From Aplectana chamaeleonis (lineage: Eukaryota > Nematoda > Chromadorea > Rhabditida > Cosmocercidae): a DNA stretch of 64,000 bases. Both the position numbers and the translations under genes were made by a program. Below are positions 1-64,000 of the stretch, one piece after another; positions within the stretch are counted from its first letter, which is position 1; every line of letters starts with the position of its first letter. The DNA lies in contig JAPDOI010000212.1 in NCBI GenBank assembly GCA_029168955.1, positions 1,040,001 to 1,104,000 on the forward strand, read 5' to 3'. The notes beneath the pieces are model-generated. The model was not told the origin of the DNA. It saw nothing but the letters and a program-made list of their open reading frames with translations, and searched no databases.

Positions 1-53
1 TTGTATCAAGATCTTTAAATGATCAATGGCTTCGAATCGCTCTGTCACGAGTT

Positions 54-53584
<53,531 letters not shown>

Positions 53585-54364
53585 CTGAAGAAGAAACACA
53601 CAGCTCTGGACCTAAAAACACTGGTGAGGATGACGTGTTGCGAAGAAAAACACGTTCAGAGTCGGAGAGGAGACATATACAAAAAATATTGGTAAGAATA
53701 GGTAAGCCGGGAAAGCAGAGACAATTTCTTACAAGTCGGCAAAGGATGTTTTTTCCGCTAATGTTACATAACTTGGCGCAGGACAGCATTAAAAAATCAG
53801 ACTTGGTGACTAATCTCTTCAGATCCCCTCTTCACCCAAAGGTAGATTTAAAATTGCCTAAAACAGATGGGTAAATTCTGATCACAAGGTGCTGAACTGA
53901 AGTCTAAATCCGCCTCGAACAGGACAGGACCAACTTGCACTTTCAGACAAGAAAAGGGCAACCGCGGAAAAAAAACCGCATGGCTCTCAGTGCAGAACTA
54001 TTTCTATTGAAATTCCCGACTTTATTCTCAAAGAGATCTTCTCCCGTTTTGCTTATTCAGCTCAATGCGGTTCAACTTCCAAGAGTCCATACACTCCTCC
54101 ATCCCCAAGTCGTCAGATACAGTAGCGATCATAAATCTATTGACACAGCCTTGTCGCGCATACTGCATTTATGCATATCTCGGTTGTATCGTATCTCTAG
54201 GAAACCGCGTTGCGAATACTATCACACTATCTTCGCAGCGGAGCAGTTGTTCCTCCGTTTTCACTATTGTGCTTTCTCGAAAACAACCGCTCGGCTCTTA
54301 TGATAAAGCTGTCATAGCAGCGTCGCGGCTTGCCCCCATTCAGAGCTTGACTATATGTTATAGG
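53585..54364. other. No gene recognised
   Basis: Short frames only. This could be intron upstream of the first visible RhoGEF exon. Confidence 0.4.
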
Positions 54365-55005
54365 GCATCACGAACTTTGCTTCAAACATACACAAGCTTA
54401 GGTTTCGAGGGTGCACTTTTTAAATATGGGATTTATTTATAATTTCGGGGTAATATTTCAAATTAGGACTATTGCCTCAAAACATGACTATTGAAACTCA
54501 AAACCAGAAGCAGCTATTAACCATTGGGAGATCTTCTAAAACGTCGTTTAACTTTCTGAGAAAATAATCTCTATCAGAAAGTTCTGGAGGTGAATTCGAA
54601 ATGAAGTTATGCCATATTGAGCATATTAAATATCTCTGTTCGACGTTAACGAAAAAGAGCGAAATTCGTGTACCAGTTGTACTCTGTCAAGGCCAATAGA
54701 GTTCATATTTCAGAATGATTCAGAGGCAAATAACTTCATGAGTGTGAATTTTCAAAAATATGCCCAATCTGTTTAATTTTCGATCTTCAGACAAATTTTG
54801 ATAGAGATTTCTTTCCCACAATGTTGTACAACGGTTTAGAAGATCTCCCAATGGTTAATAACTGCTTCTGGTTTGGAAACTCAATAGTCATGTTTTGAGG
54901 GAATAGTCCTAATTTGAAATATTACCCCGAAATTATAATTGAATTCCATATTTGAAAACTGCACCCTCAAAATCTAAGCTTGTGTATGTGTGAAGCAAAG
55001 TTCGC
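54365..55005. mobile_element. Palindromic element with ~200-bp arms
   Basis: The left arm carries CGAACTTTGCTTCAAACATA, ATACACAAGCTTAGG and AACCATTGGGAGATCTTCTA; the right arm repeats them inverted (TAGAAGATCTCCCAATGGTT, CTAAGCTTGTGTATGTGTGA). Inner arms also match (AATCTCTATCAGAAAG). The loop is about 54600-54780. No certain target duplication. Confidence 0.82.
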
Positions 55006-55900
55006 CATGTCAATAGAATTATGACCGCTACTCTATGTTTTGTTTTGTTCTTTGTCACGTTTTGCACATAAACTAAAAAAATGCTTGCTTAGAGTGTACC
55101 TGCGCGTTTCCGAATTCTAGCGGATCTCGTCAGACTTCCATCAACTCAAGATCTCTATACGTACAAGAAGGAACCAGCCCCAGTGGTGAGGGAGTCGTCG
55201 TGGATGACATCTATTCATGACCAATGTGTCATTAGAACAACAGTCAGTTGTTTTCCGCTCTATGCATTGTTGGGATCATTATTCGCATTTACCTCAATAT
55301 AGTTGTTATGTATATACAATGGGCAATCCACCACCACTAGCTGTAAAGAATCCAAGATTCTCGCAAAACCAAAGAAACCTCAGTTTGGATCAATCAAGTA
55401 CAATACCACTCAGTATTTTTTCCCAGAAGGAAGCGATAACGCGTTGCCGTGATTTTATCGTCTTCTCTCCATTACTCCTATCGAGCCCATGTTATTCAGA
55501 TAAGGAAAACTGATCCGTATCCCGCTGAGGGGGGTTATCCAACAATTTAAACTTCTTGGAACTTTTTTGTTTCATTAAGAACACCAGCAAGCGATTGATA
55601 CACCGTTTAATAGCCTCCCAGAACCCTAGATAATTTCCATAATCTGAGAGCACATTGAGTTCGAAGAGAGTTTTTGACTAAAAACGTTCGCGAGAAAGCC
55701 TTCTTGCTTGCTTTTTGACCGAAACCGAAGAGCGGTATTTTCGAGATGAATAAATGTGTGATCAATGTGAAATGTCGTGCTGCGGTTTGGGTACAGGGTT
55801 TTCAGAGAGCATGTGATGGTTCATTGCCACGGAATTCGTTGGAAATGGCGATATTACAACCAAAAGTTGCAAAAAGTGACCATAACCGGTCATCTCCTCA
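55006..55900. other. No gene recognised
   Basis: About 0.9 kb with motif-free short frames on the plus strand (for example 55217-55513). No repeat matched. Confidence 0.4.
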
Positions 55901-56179
55901 TAGAGAGTACCGTTTCCTAGTCTTCTCAGATTAATGAGCTGGTTTCACAATGTCAAGAACATTGCATGTGACATCAGATGTGGTTATGACCCCGGTAATG
56001 GCCTGAAAAAAAACAGCAGGGATCTGCACTCTAAAACAAAAACCAGCAAGAAATCGTATAATGAACGATTCGTAGCCGGAAAGTCTATGAATTATGAGAC
56101 CTTTCAAAAAACTCTGAGCTTTACAATAATGACACAGTGCACGGAGAAACACTCCAGTAAACAGAGTGCAAGAGAAATT

Positions 56180-56480
56180 CAAATCAACACGTTCGAATTT
56201 TATTCGTTCGTTCGAATTTGCTTTTCGAAAAAGCCCGATAAACATCACTTCGAATTGTTTGAAATAAGGGAGAAAGGCTACACATGCTCGCGACTTGAGT
56301 AGAAATCGAACAGGTGTGGAATCTTCGTTCTGACTGAGCGTTGTAAATAAAGCGCTGAATCCGGTTTCAAAAAAAAAATCGGAATTTCGATTAATTTTGA
56401 AATTTGTTCGTTCGAAAATGTTTTGAACGAAAAACTTTCTAATTTCGTTCGTTCGACATTTTTTTCGAAATCGTACAACT
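56180..56480. repeat. TTCGTTCG inverted words
   Basis: CGAATTTTATTCGTTCGTTCG near 56192 and TTTCGTTCGTTCGACATTTT near 56442 face related inverted words (GAAATTTGTTCGTTCGAAAA near 56399). It looks like a small foldback related in wording to the ATTCG repeats. Limits are uncertain. Confidence 0.45.
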
Positions 56481-56489
56481 ATACTATAC

Positions 56490-57170
56490 AGGATGCTTGA
56501 AAGTCAGGAATAGTCTTTCTTGAACCCATCCTTCCTTACTCCACTTTTACTGAAATTTTCTTTTTGACTTTGTTGCGAACTTCACAGGTTCTGAGCATTT
56601 GAAAAATGTGTTCAAAACTTCGGGTCGTATGGTTACCAACTGGGTGGTCGAAAATTGTACAAAGTGACTTGATGCTGTGATTAAGGCAAACGGCAGACAC
56701 TTTGAGTAAACAGTGATTTTTTTAGTAACTGTTAATCTTCAATAAACACAAAAAATCCAGGAGATAAACAAAAGCAGAAAAATATCGTTTGAGAGGAAAG
56801 CAGCGTAATCTTGGAGCGCCCTGTTAAGTAGTAACTCTAAAAATGGGACTCAGAGAAGCGTTTCGCTGCTTTCTGCGACTTCGTGTTGCAAAACAGTTGA
56901 AAATTAATCCAAAAACCAATCGCAGCTTTTTTTGAGCAGAAGAGGCGCGGCGGTACGGAAGATGACCGATAGACGCCTCAATGACCATTTTCAGCAAACA
57001 CAGCACTACGAGGCTTTTAATTAGAAAGAGAATAAAAGCGCAAGGCTATCATGCGAGAAATTGCAAGAGCAATAGGAGGAAATTGAAAGCAGTGCCGAGC
57101 CGAGAAGTCCGCGAAAAAGGTCGCCGCATTGAGGATGGAGAATCCCTGAGATACGTGATTCACCCCCCCC
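56490..57170. other. No gene recognised
   Basis: About 0.7 kb. Only short frames; a C run at 57163-57171 marks the start of the next repeat. Confidence 0.4.
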
Positions 57171-57171
57171 C

Positions 57172-57465
57172 TAGACTATGTCAACGAATATTCGGAAAAC
57201 GAATATTCGGCCGAATAAACGAATAATCGAATATTCGAATAATTCGATTATTCGGAAAAGTCAATTTTTCGAATAGTTCGTTTATTCGAATATTCGGAGA
57301 AGTCAATTTTTCGAATAATTCGTTTATTCGAATATTCGAAAAACTATTATTCGAATAAGTCGTTTATTCGAATATTCGGAAAAGTCAATTTTCCGAATAA
57401 TTCGTATATTCGAATATTCGAACGGCCCTATATTCGAATATTCGGACGAATAAACGAATAATTTC
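57172..57465. repeat. ATTCG minisatellite, copy 1
   Basis: Units built from TTATTCGAATATTCGGAGAA and GTCAATTTTTCGAATAATTC recur four to five times with ~45-bp spacing. The flanks ACGAATATTCGG...GAATAAACGAATAAT appear at both ends in related form, suggesting a foldback. The same unit makes up 59235-59570. Confidence 0.85.
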
Positions 57466-57744
57466 AGAAAAATAAAAAACAGTCTCCGGCACATGTCCAT
57501 TTTTGCGGTCCAGCGGTGAAATGTCCCCGATCAAACTGGTAGAAAGTTTGAATATAATCGGAATACTCCAATATAAAACTTGAGATAGTCAGAAACCTAG
57601 TGGTGGAGTACCTAGCTCACCACCGAATTTGTGGGCAGACGTAACAGATACTGTTTTTCATCTGATGGAGTATGTCCCAAACAGGTTCGAGCGATGTTCC
57701 AGAAACGGCTACCTTACGCTGCTTGAGTATTACGTAATACTTAA

Positions 57745-58203
57745 AGGCATCGTATGCGCAGAAAACCGTATATTATTTTTTAATGTTTTTGTGTAGATTG
57801 GCCTCTCTAGTGAACGAAAACGTCGAAGGGGCCCATGAAAAACCTTCATTTGTGAACAAAATTCATTCGGAACACATTGTAAATATGAATTAAAAATTCG
57901 CGCCAAAATCGTTTTTGAAGTTTTTCTGCGTTTGGAGGCCTTGTCACTGTCATTTTCTGGGTTTTTCTGCATGTCGAGTTTGTACCGTAACAGTTTTTCA
58001 TGTTGTTTGACGGTAGCATCAGCATTCTACGAAAAAGTGCTAGATGACTGGTGAGAACTGGTGGCGGATCTTCATCATTAACCCCTTCAAAACTTATAAC
58101 CCTAAGTTTTTGACGCGCCGGAGTTTACCAGTGTGGTCTACAGAACTCATTCATGAAATTGAGCCAGAAAAATGGAAATTGGTTTTCAGCGCAAACGATG
58201 CCT
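57745..58203. mobile_element. TTAA-flanked MITE, family A copy 3 (459 bp)
   Basis: The left end is AGGCATCGTATGCGCAGAAA after TTAA (57741-57744); the right end is CAGCGCAAACGATGCCT before TTAA (58204-58207). The interior shares GATGACTGGTGAGAACTGGT with copy 2. The right TTAA is also the left TTAA of the next element. Confidence 0.9.
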
Positions 58204-58207
58204 TTAA

Positions 58208-58683
58208 AGGCGGTGTTCACGATAATCTTCGATTCTGAGATTAATAGCTAAATCGTTTGTTTGGTCCCCGGGTAGAACTGAAATGACGAAGAAAACGAGA
58301 AAAACGCACCAGAAGGGCACGAAATCCTTTACTCTCACCCCAACTCTTTACTCTCACAGGAACTGACTGTTGTGACAATGAAATCTTTTGTGGACCCGTC
58401 CTTTGAGATTCTCCGCTTTTTGTTGCTTCCTTCACACCCTAACTAATACAGTTTTGCTTGAAATATTCTTAAATTTTTTATTAGCCCCATTTTTTACCGG
58501 CGACAACCACCGTGAACATGTTCATCCAATCGGACAACTAGTCCAGGCCAGAGAATAATGTCACTGAAAGAAGACGTTTTAGTGTGTTTCTCGCCATTTC
58601 TTCGTAATTTTGGAAACACCTGGAGGCCAACGCATTGTTTTATGTCAAAAACTCGGGGACGAAAATCATCATGAACACAGCCT
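58208..58683. mobile_element. TTAA-type MITE, family B (476 bp), abutting family A copy 3
   Basis: The left end is AGGCGGTGTTCACGATAATC; the right end, reverse-complemented, is AGGCTGTGTTCATGATGATT. It is followed by TTAG (58684-58687), one base from TTAA, and preceded by the shared TTAA. Non-coding. Confidence 0.8.
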
Positions 58684-58784
58684 TTAGTTGCCATGAATTT
58701 AGGTCAATCGCTGCAGCTTTGAGCCAGTTCTTATTAAACATTCACTTTATATTTTTGCAGAGGTGAAATTTCTCCAACCAAACT

Positions 58785-58977
58785 GGGTGCTATCTTAGCG
58801 GTGGGGGGCCACTATGTCTGGGCGCACTTGGCCCCGCCCATTTTATCGTGCTGCCTAAACTTGAGCACCTACCCGGGTTTTCCCTCCACGCACAAATCAG
58901 GAGTGATTGCGGTACGGAAAAATGGGCGTGGTCATGTGCGATACAAAAATGCCCCCCCCCCACTCAGATAGCACCCT
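58785..58977. mobile_element. Small MITE with GGGTGCTATCT ends
   Basis: GGGTGCTATCTTAGCGGTGGGG at the left is matched by an inverted C-rich copy ending CTCAGATAGCACCCT. AAACT lies on both sides with a one-base offset, so a 4-5-bp target duplication is possible but not proven. Confidence 0.6.
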
Positions 58978-59234
58978 AAACTGATAGGAAATTCGGATAT
59001 TGTTGGTAGATATTGTTTAGAAAATCCGGAGATTTTGATCGTGTCGTTTAACAACTACTCATAGACAGTGGTAAATGTTAGTTTGAATACTCTTATGATA
59101 TAATGTGGAGCGTCTTTTTCGTGGAAGTACATTGGCATAGCTTTTATCTATATAATACTATACAAAAAAAGGTCAAGAAAGTTGGAAGTGCCGCGAACGG
59201 TGGTTTGATTATGCGTACTCGGTCCTTACTTCTT

Positions 59235-59575
59235 ATTCGAATACTCGCGATTTTGGCCGAATATTCGAATTATTCGTATTCGAATCATTCGAATAATTCG
59301 ATTATTCGGAAGAGTCAAATTTTCGAATAATTCGTTTATTCGAATATTCGGAGAAGTCTATTTTTCGAATAATTCGTTTATTCGAATATTCGGAGAAGTC
59401 GTTTTTCGAATAACTCGTTTATTCGAATATTCGGAGAAGTCAATTTTTCGAATAATTCGTTTATTCGAATATTCGCAGAAGTCAATTTTTCGAATAATTA
59501 GTTTATTCGAATATTCGAAGGAGTCAATTTTCCGAATTATTCGTTTATTCGAATATTCGAAAATTTTTATTCGTT
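59235..59575. repeat. ATTCG minisatellite, copy 2
   Basis: About seven units of ~46 bp (TTCGTTTATTCGAATATTCG followed by GAGAAGTCAATTTTTCGAATAA), with single-base variants such as GCAGAAG and GTCTATTT. The unit equals that at 57172-57465. Confidence 0.9.
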
Positions 59576-60693
59576 TGATATACTCTACCCCCCCCCACGA
59601 AATTCTTCAGCAATGTACATGTGAATCCATTTTGGAACATGTGCATGTACATGTGAATCCATTCATCTAGCCTGACCGAAGATTCACTCAAAATTTGATG
59701 TAGAAAATCACGCAAAGAAATGAAGAGCAGCAGAGCACGATTTTTTTTGAAAATTCATTCTCTAAAAAATACCCAACAAATTGGAACAAAGAACGGGATA
59801 AATCTGAAGCAAAACTGAAGAAAAAGGAATCTCTATACATCGATTCAGGTAGATTTAGTATGAATCTCTGCTCATTTCAAGCATTTAGTCTTTTTGCTTT
59901 CGATACAATGGAGATCTGGAAGAAAAACATGAAATTCACTATTTCATTCGTAAATTGAAACTAGTTATACCTCGAAGACCTTCTCCTGTTGATCGTCCTT
60001 CAATCCAAACAAACACAAAAACAAGCATACTTTTTTATCAGCGGATGAAGGTTTGAGCAAATTTCAGCGTACACTATTTTTCATAAAGATTGACTTAAGT
60101 AGGCGATTTTTTGGAAGAAAACGGTACATAACTGTAGTCAATTGAATCAGTGGTTACCTGAACTTGGTGACGAGCTGAAATGTGGAGAATGAGGTTCGTC
60201 ACGAAATTGACGGAAGCGCTACTTTAGTTGACTCTATGCAGTCATCTTTCTTTCCCAAAGGCTGAGATCATGCTTCAAGTGATGAGCGATGCGACGCAAT
60301 GTTTACCATCGATAACGACCGAATATAGTTATGCTTGATATGCACTGTCGTTGGTAGCGGGCAGTATAATTTCGACCAAAGTCTGAGCAGGAAGGAAAAA
60401 TCTGTAGCTGAAGCCGCAATAATGGCAAAATATCACTTGCTGCAGTCTAGTCGCGTGGTACCCAGGGTACTGCGCGAGGTTTGAAGGGCCTACATGCAGC
60501 AAAGTCTCGCTCAACCCCCCCCCCCCCCACTAATTTAGGTGTGGCGTTTTCCCACCTACACAGAAATTATTTCTGGAACACATGCAGCATTTGAGGCCTT
60601 TTTTTGGTTGAAAAAATCTCTTCAACATATTTTACCCTACCAACATTTTTATAACTTTCTTTGTCAACAAGGTCTGCCCGTGAAACTATGACA
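59576..60693. other. No gene recognised
   Basis: Contains a short direct repeat ATGTACATGTGAATCCATT (59613 and 59646) and a C run at 60517-60528. Otherwise featureless. Confidence 0.45.
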
Positions 60694-60947
60694 GGATATG
60701 GTTTAGGTCAGGGGTAGCAGGCTGAGCTAAATCCCGGCTTTAGGTAAGGGTAATTCTAAAGAAATCAGCAGGTGTAAAGAAACGACTAAATCGACAATTC
60801 CCTCAAACCTTGACGTATGGATGGATTTAGGTTTGAGAGAACCGTCGATTGTGTCGTTCCCTCTCACCTACTCTTTTTTTTCAAAATAGCCCTTCGCTGA
60901 GACCGTGGAATATCTCAGCCTACTCCCCGGACCTAAAACCATTTCCA
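60694..60947. mobile_element. Palindromic MITE (254 bp)
   Basis: The left end is GGATATGGTTTAGGTCAGGG, then GTAGCAGGCTGAG; the right end, reverse-complemented, is GGAAATGGTTTTAGGTCCGG, then GGAGTAGGCTGAG. Inner parts also pair (AATCGACAATTCCCTCAAAC with GTTTGAGAGAACCGTCGATT). The target duplication is unclear. Confidence 0.75.
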
Positions 60948-62199
60948 GTTGTAGTTTTACGCGCGGATCTCGTTTACAAAGAATGTTATAACAATTCAAG
61001 TAGGGAAAAATATGCTTAGGAAGAAAATTCTTGTACCAAAAAAGTAGGTCTCAAAACACTTCCGTGCTTGCCCGATTTTCAACCTCTTACCCCCCCCCCT
61101 TCTTTTTAAAGCGTCAAAATTCGCGACGCACCCTGGTAGTACCCATGAAATGTACTCGAGATGCGCATGATTTGAACCTACCGTGGACCTGCCTGACCAA
61201 GGAGACCCATCTGATGTAGAAAGGAATCGCTGCTTCAAAATATCAACTATTTCGAATTATTTCACTGAATATTTTCAAAAAAGAGGGAGCAGACGAACAC
61301 AATAAACAATTGAACAAAGCGGAATTTGTGATGCTTGACGGAGCGAGACCGACGAGATAATAATTCTCTCGCAATGTATGAGAAAACTCTATTTTTCTGT
61401 AATGAAATCTCTGTTTTAGCTAGCGTATGCGGTTCTGCTACCCAATTCTTGTGTACCGTGAGCAAGAATTTTCATCGCCGCAAAGGGAGCCTTCATTGTA
61501 TTAGGTTGCACAGGTTGTTTCGACGCCCTCTGAGCAGCATCGGGCTGATACAGAGGTTGGGGTGTCAAAGCTAGCATTCGCGGTAAAAGGTATGAGTTTG
61601 CACCAAAAACCGACACGTCCGAGGTCAATTGCAACATTTATGTTGAAAAAAAAAATGGCCGAAAACAAGCCACCGGTAGTCCTATACGGCCTCAAAAATT
61701 TGGATCTGGCTTGCGCGCAGAGTTCACTTCCTGAGACACCGTTGTGGAAGTCGGCGTGACGGGCATGCCACATTCGTTTTTAGCCGCTTCGTCGAGATTT
61801 ATGGACCTTCCAATTTTCGGTGAGAATTCGGAGGCTATTTTCATCGTGAATGCAGTCTTCAACTATTCCACTCGAGAGATTTCTCGCTTGCAGGCTGTGG
61901 CGGAGTTTCTAATGATCTAGCTATGCTCCGACGGTACACTACCGAAATGACCAGGCAAGTCTGCCTCTCTTGGGCAGTCCCGCTGCACTGAGGCGCCACA
62001 ATCGGTGACAAGAAGCCACGCCGAGCAGGCATTTTTTTGGGAGTTTCAAAAAAAGTTTTCGGATTCAGCCCAAAACTTGCATGAAGGGGTAACCTAGGGT
62101 GGTGAACATGAGTCTGAAGTCCATTTGTCGAAATTTCGTGGTTTACTGTAGGTTACGGTAGGTAACATGTCATTTAGGGGGCAAAACCCACCTAAGTGT
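60948..62199. other. No gene recognised
   Basis: Short frames on both strands near 61335-61770 overlap each other and carry no motif. A C run lies at 61090-61098. Confidence 0.4.
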
Positions 62200-62620
62200 T
62201 TTGAAAATCGACAAAAGGACGTTATATTCGTATTCTTCACCCCGAATAGCCCCCGTATAAAAATCTTGAGAAAAATCTGAGATTTTGTCCAAACTACCGT
62301 ATACCCACCCATCGTGATCTACCGCAATTTGCAAAAACTTGATAAACGGACTCCAGATTCGTGTTCAGCACTCCAAATAACCCCCAGAGAAACAATTTGA
62401 GCAACGTCTATCGTAGCACTCCGAAAATCTCGAAAGTGGCGTTTTTCCCTCGAAATTTTCCCCGGTTGGGAAGCTTCGAACGAAATTAGACGAAAACTTT
62501 TGAAAATCGACTAATAAATCACAGAATCGTGATCAGCGCCCCCAAAAAACCCCCCTGGGAGAATTTTAAGTCAAATCTGGAACGCTTTTCTAAAACGCTT
62601 CCAAAGCCCTCCAATCGGTA
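62200..62620. repeat. Degenerate tandem repeat (three units of ~140-170 bp)
   Basis: The phrase [A/T]TCG...TTCA-C(A)CCCCGAATAGCCCCC recurs as ACTCCAAATAACCCCCAGAG and CGCCCCCAAAAAACCCCCCT, each preceded by GAAAATCGAC or a similar word and followed by a TTTGAG / TTTTAAG word. Spacing is uneven, so this is an old array. Confidence 0.45.
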
Positions 62621-63129
62621 TAAATAAATGCCCAACCGAAAATCCGTACAAGTCCAAAACGCTGTCAGTCTGGACAAGGTATTGAAAATGCGCTTTCACC
62701 CAAATTTCGCTCAGGGGGTAGTTTTGGGCGCTGAACACATTAATGAGGTCCGTTAGCGAATTTTCGGAAGATTAATGCCCTTTTCGGAGGGTACAAAGAG
62801 CACAAAAAACTACCTTTTTAGGCTTGTAACTTCTTGGAACCTGCAGCTCGGGGCGGGATACTGCGCATTTTTACTATTGAGCCACTAGAAATACTAACGA
62901 TACTAGTCGTTTTGGCAGATGCTTTTACCACTCTAAACACTTCCCTTCTTGGACAAAAAAAAGAAGAGGGCCGTAACACAAACCTATTAAGGCGACTTCG
63001 GTATTGAACGCGTTTTTTTCAGCTGGGGACAATCCAATATGAAACACTTCGTCTGTTGCGCAATCGTGACTAAATCTCGACGATCTCATTCTTGAATCTT
63101 GTCCAACGTTGTAGCAGTCATCATTATAC
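62621..63129. other. No gene recognised
   Basis: About 0.5 kb with no open frame worth naming and no matched repeat. Confidence 0.4.
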
Positions 63130-63345
63130 TTCGGACTGAATTATATTATTCGAGAAATATTCGAATGATTTTTCGAATTTCGAATCATTCAAAATTGAAA
63201 AAAACTTCGTGAAAGGTACTTTCGAATAATATTCGAAATGCGAATATTTCAAAAACAGACTTTCGAATGATATTCGAAATTCGAATACTTTGAAGAGCAT
63301 ATTCGAATTTTTGAAATTCGAATAATCGAAATGTACAATCATCCT
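63130..63345. repeat. ATTCG-type degenerate repeat
   Basis: TTCGAATGATTTTTCGAATT, TTCGAATAATATTCGAAATG and TTCGAATGATATTCGAAATT are spaced 40-60 bp apart. Related in wording to the ATTCG arrays but without the GGAGAAGTC segment. Confidence 0.65.
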
Positions 63346-63423
63346 TTCATTAGAAGTTTGTTTTTCTGATCGACCTTTGAAAGCACAATTTATCAAAGCA
63401 CCATCTTAACCTACTCAGACAAT

Positions 63424-64000
63424 AGGTGCGGGCGGATCGCTGGCTCTTAACGATCGACATCCCCCCCGCCATCCGCCCGCCAGTAGCCAGCGATCCGCTC
63501 GTTACTAGCCAGCGATCCGCCCGCCATTAGCCACCGATCCGCCCTCGATGCCACAAAAGGGTTATTCCGATGGTTCCCACCACGGTCTCCGTGTGCGGGA
63601 CCATCCCCCCCCCTAGCCGTGGAGACCATCCCCTCAGCTGCCAAAAATTTTTCTCTTGCTTCTGAGTGATCCTTCAAAGGTGACTTGAAGTCACCTTCCA
63701 GGATCGGCCTCAAAATGCCGAGTGAACATTCAGTGCGATGGAGCGCCCTTTATACCCTTCGGTTTGTTTACTCTGAGCATGACACTGATACCAGAAAAGA
63801 ACTAGTCAATGATTGACAAGTTTCACCGTGTAAAATTTGAGCGGGCGGATCGCTGGCTATCAAAGCAGTGGCGGGCGGATGGCTGGCTATCAAAGCCCTG
63901 GCGGGCGGATGGCTGGCAGGTTGCGGGCAGATCGCTGCATCTCATAGCTCAGCGAGCGGATCGCTGGCAGGTTGCGGGCGGATAGCCGCTTTAGAGCTTG
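63424..64000. repeat. GC-rich inverted tandem array, running off the window
   Basis: On the left, TAGCCAGCGATCCGC(C/T)CG units occur three times in reverse orientation (63484-63545) after one forward copy (63431). On the right, GCGGGCGGATCGCTGGCTAT units occur at least five times in forward orientation (63841-63990). The ~290-bp spacer has G/C runs and a small hairpin AGGTGACTTGAAGTCACCT. An 88-codon minus-strand frame across it lacks recognisable motifs. Confidence 0.75.

Overview
The window reads as nuclear DNA of an animal with a repeat-rich genome, most likely a nematode and plausibly a clade V (strongylid or hookworm-like) species. This is inference. The support is short phase-matched exons with worm-like splice sites (acceptors such as TTTTCAG, donors GTGAGT/GTTAGT), an RTE-type retrotransposon, a Penelope-like element, and many palindromic MITEs with TA, TTAA or 8-bp target duplications. 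I see no bacterial gene organisation, no confident tRNA or rRNA, and no CRISPR array.

One host gene can be traced on the minus strand across almost the whole window (about 53.6 kb down to 0.05 kb). It encodes a Dbl-family RhoGEF. Ten exon candidates are visible: two long N-terminal exons (53.0-53.6 and 51.4-51.8 kb), the DH domain over five exons (47.5, 47.3, 46.1, 19.7 and 18.5 kb), and PH-like exons at 1.5-1.6, 0.45-0.57 and 0.05-0.21 kb. Most junctions keep reading phase. Two do not: the 3' end of the 54-bp exon, and the junction across the giant element.

The introns are packed with mobile DNA. (1) 1663-18347 is a 16.7-kb element with ~297-bp terminal inverted repeats and a TA target duplication. 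It is filled by a ~328-bp satellite, about 6 units in one orientation and about 40 in the other, and it sits in what was probably an ~84-bp intron. (2) The 26-kb intron between 46.1 and 19.8 kb holds a hAT-like MITE, a decayed Penelope-like element, a 9.2-kb near-perfect palindrome, an abutting ATTCG-rich foldback, TTAA-flanked MITEs, a non-LTR RT fragment, a frameshifted RTE element (38.97-41.88 kb), and a 144-bp tandem array disrupted by a TTAA element. (3) The 51.4-47.6 kb intron carries a 1.1-kb hAT-like element and another TTAA MITE. (4) From 53.6 kb to the end I recognise no gene. That stretch holds palindromic MITEs, two abutting TTAA elements sharing one TTAA, ATTCG minisatellites and a GC-rich inverted array that runs off the window.

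A recurring design stands out: tandem arrays in opposite orientation around a spacer, at 1.96-18.05 kb, 43.1-44.9 kb and 63.4-64.0 kb. Unit counts, identities and family assignments were judged by eye and have not been computed.
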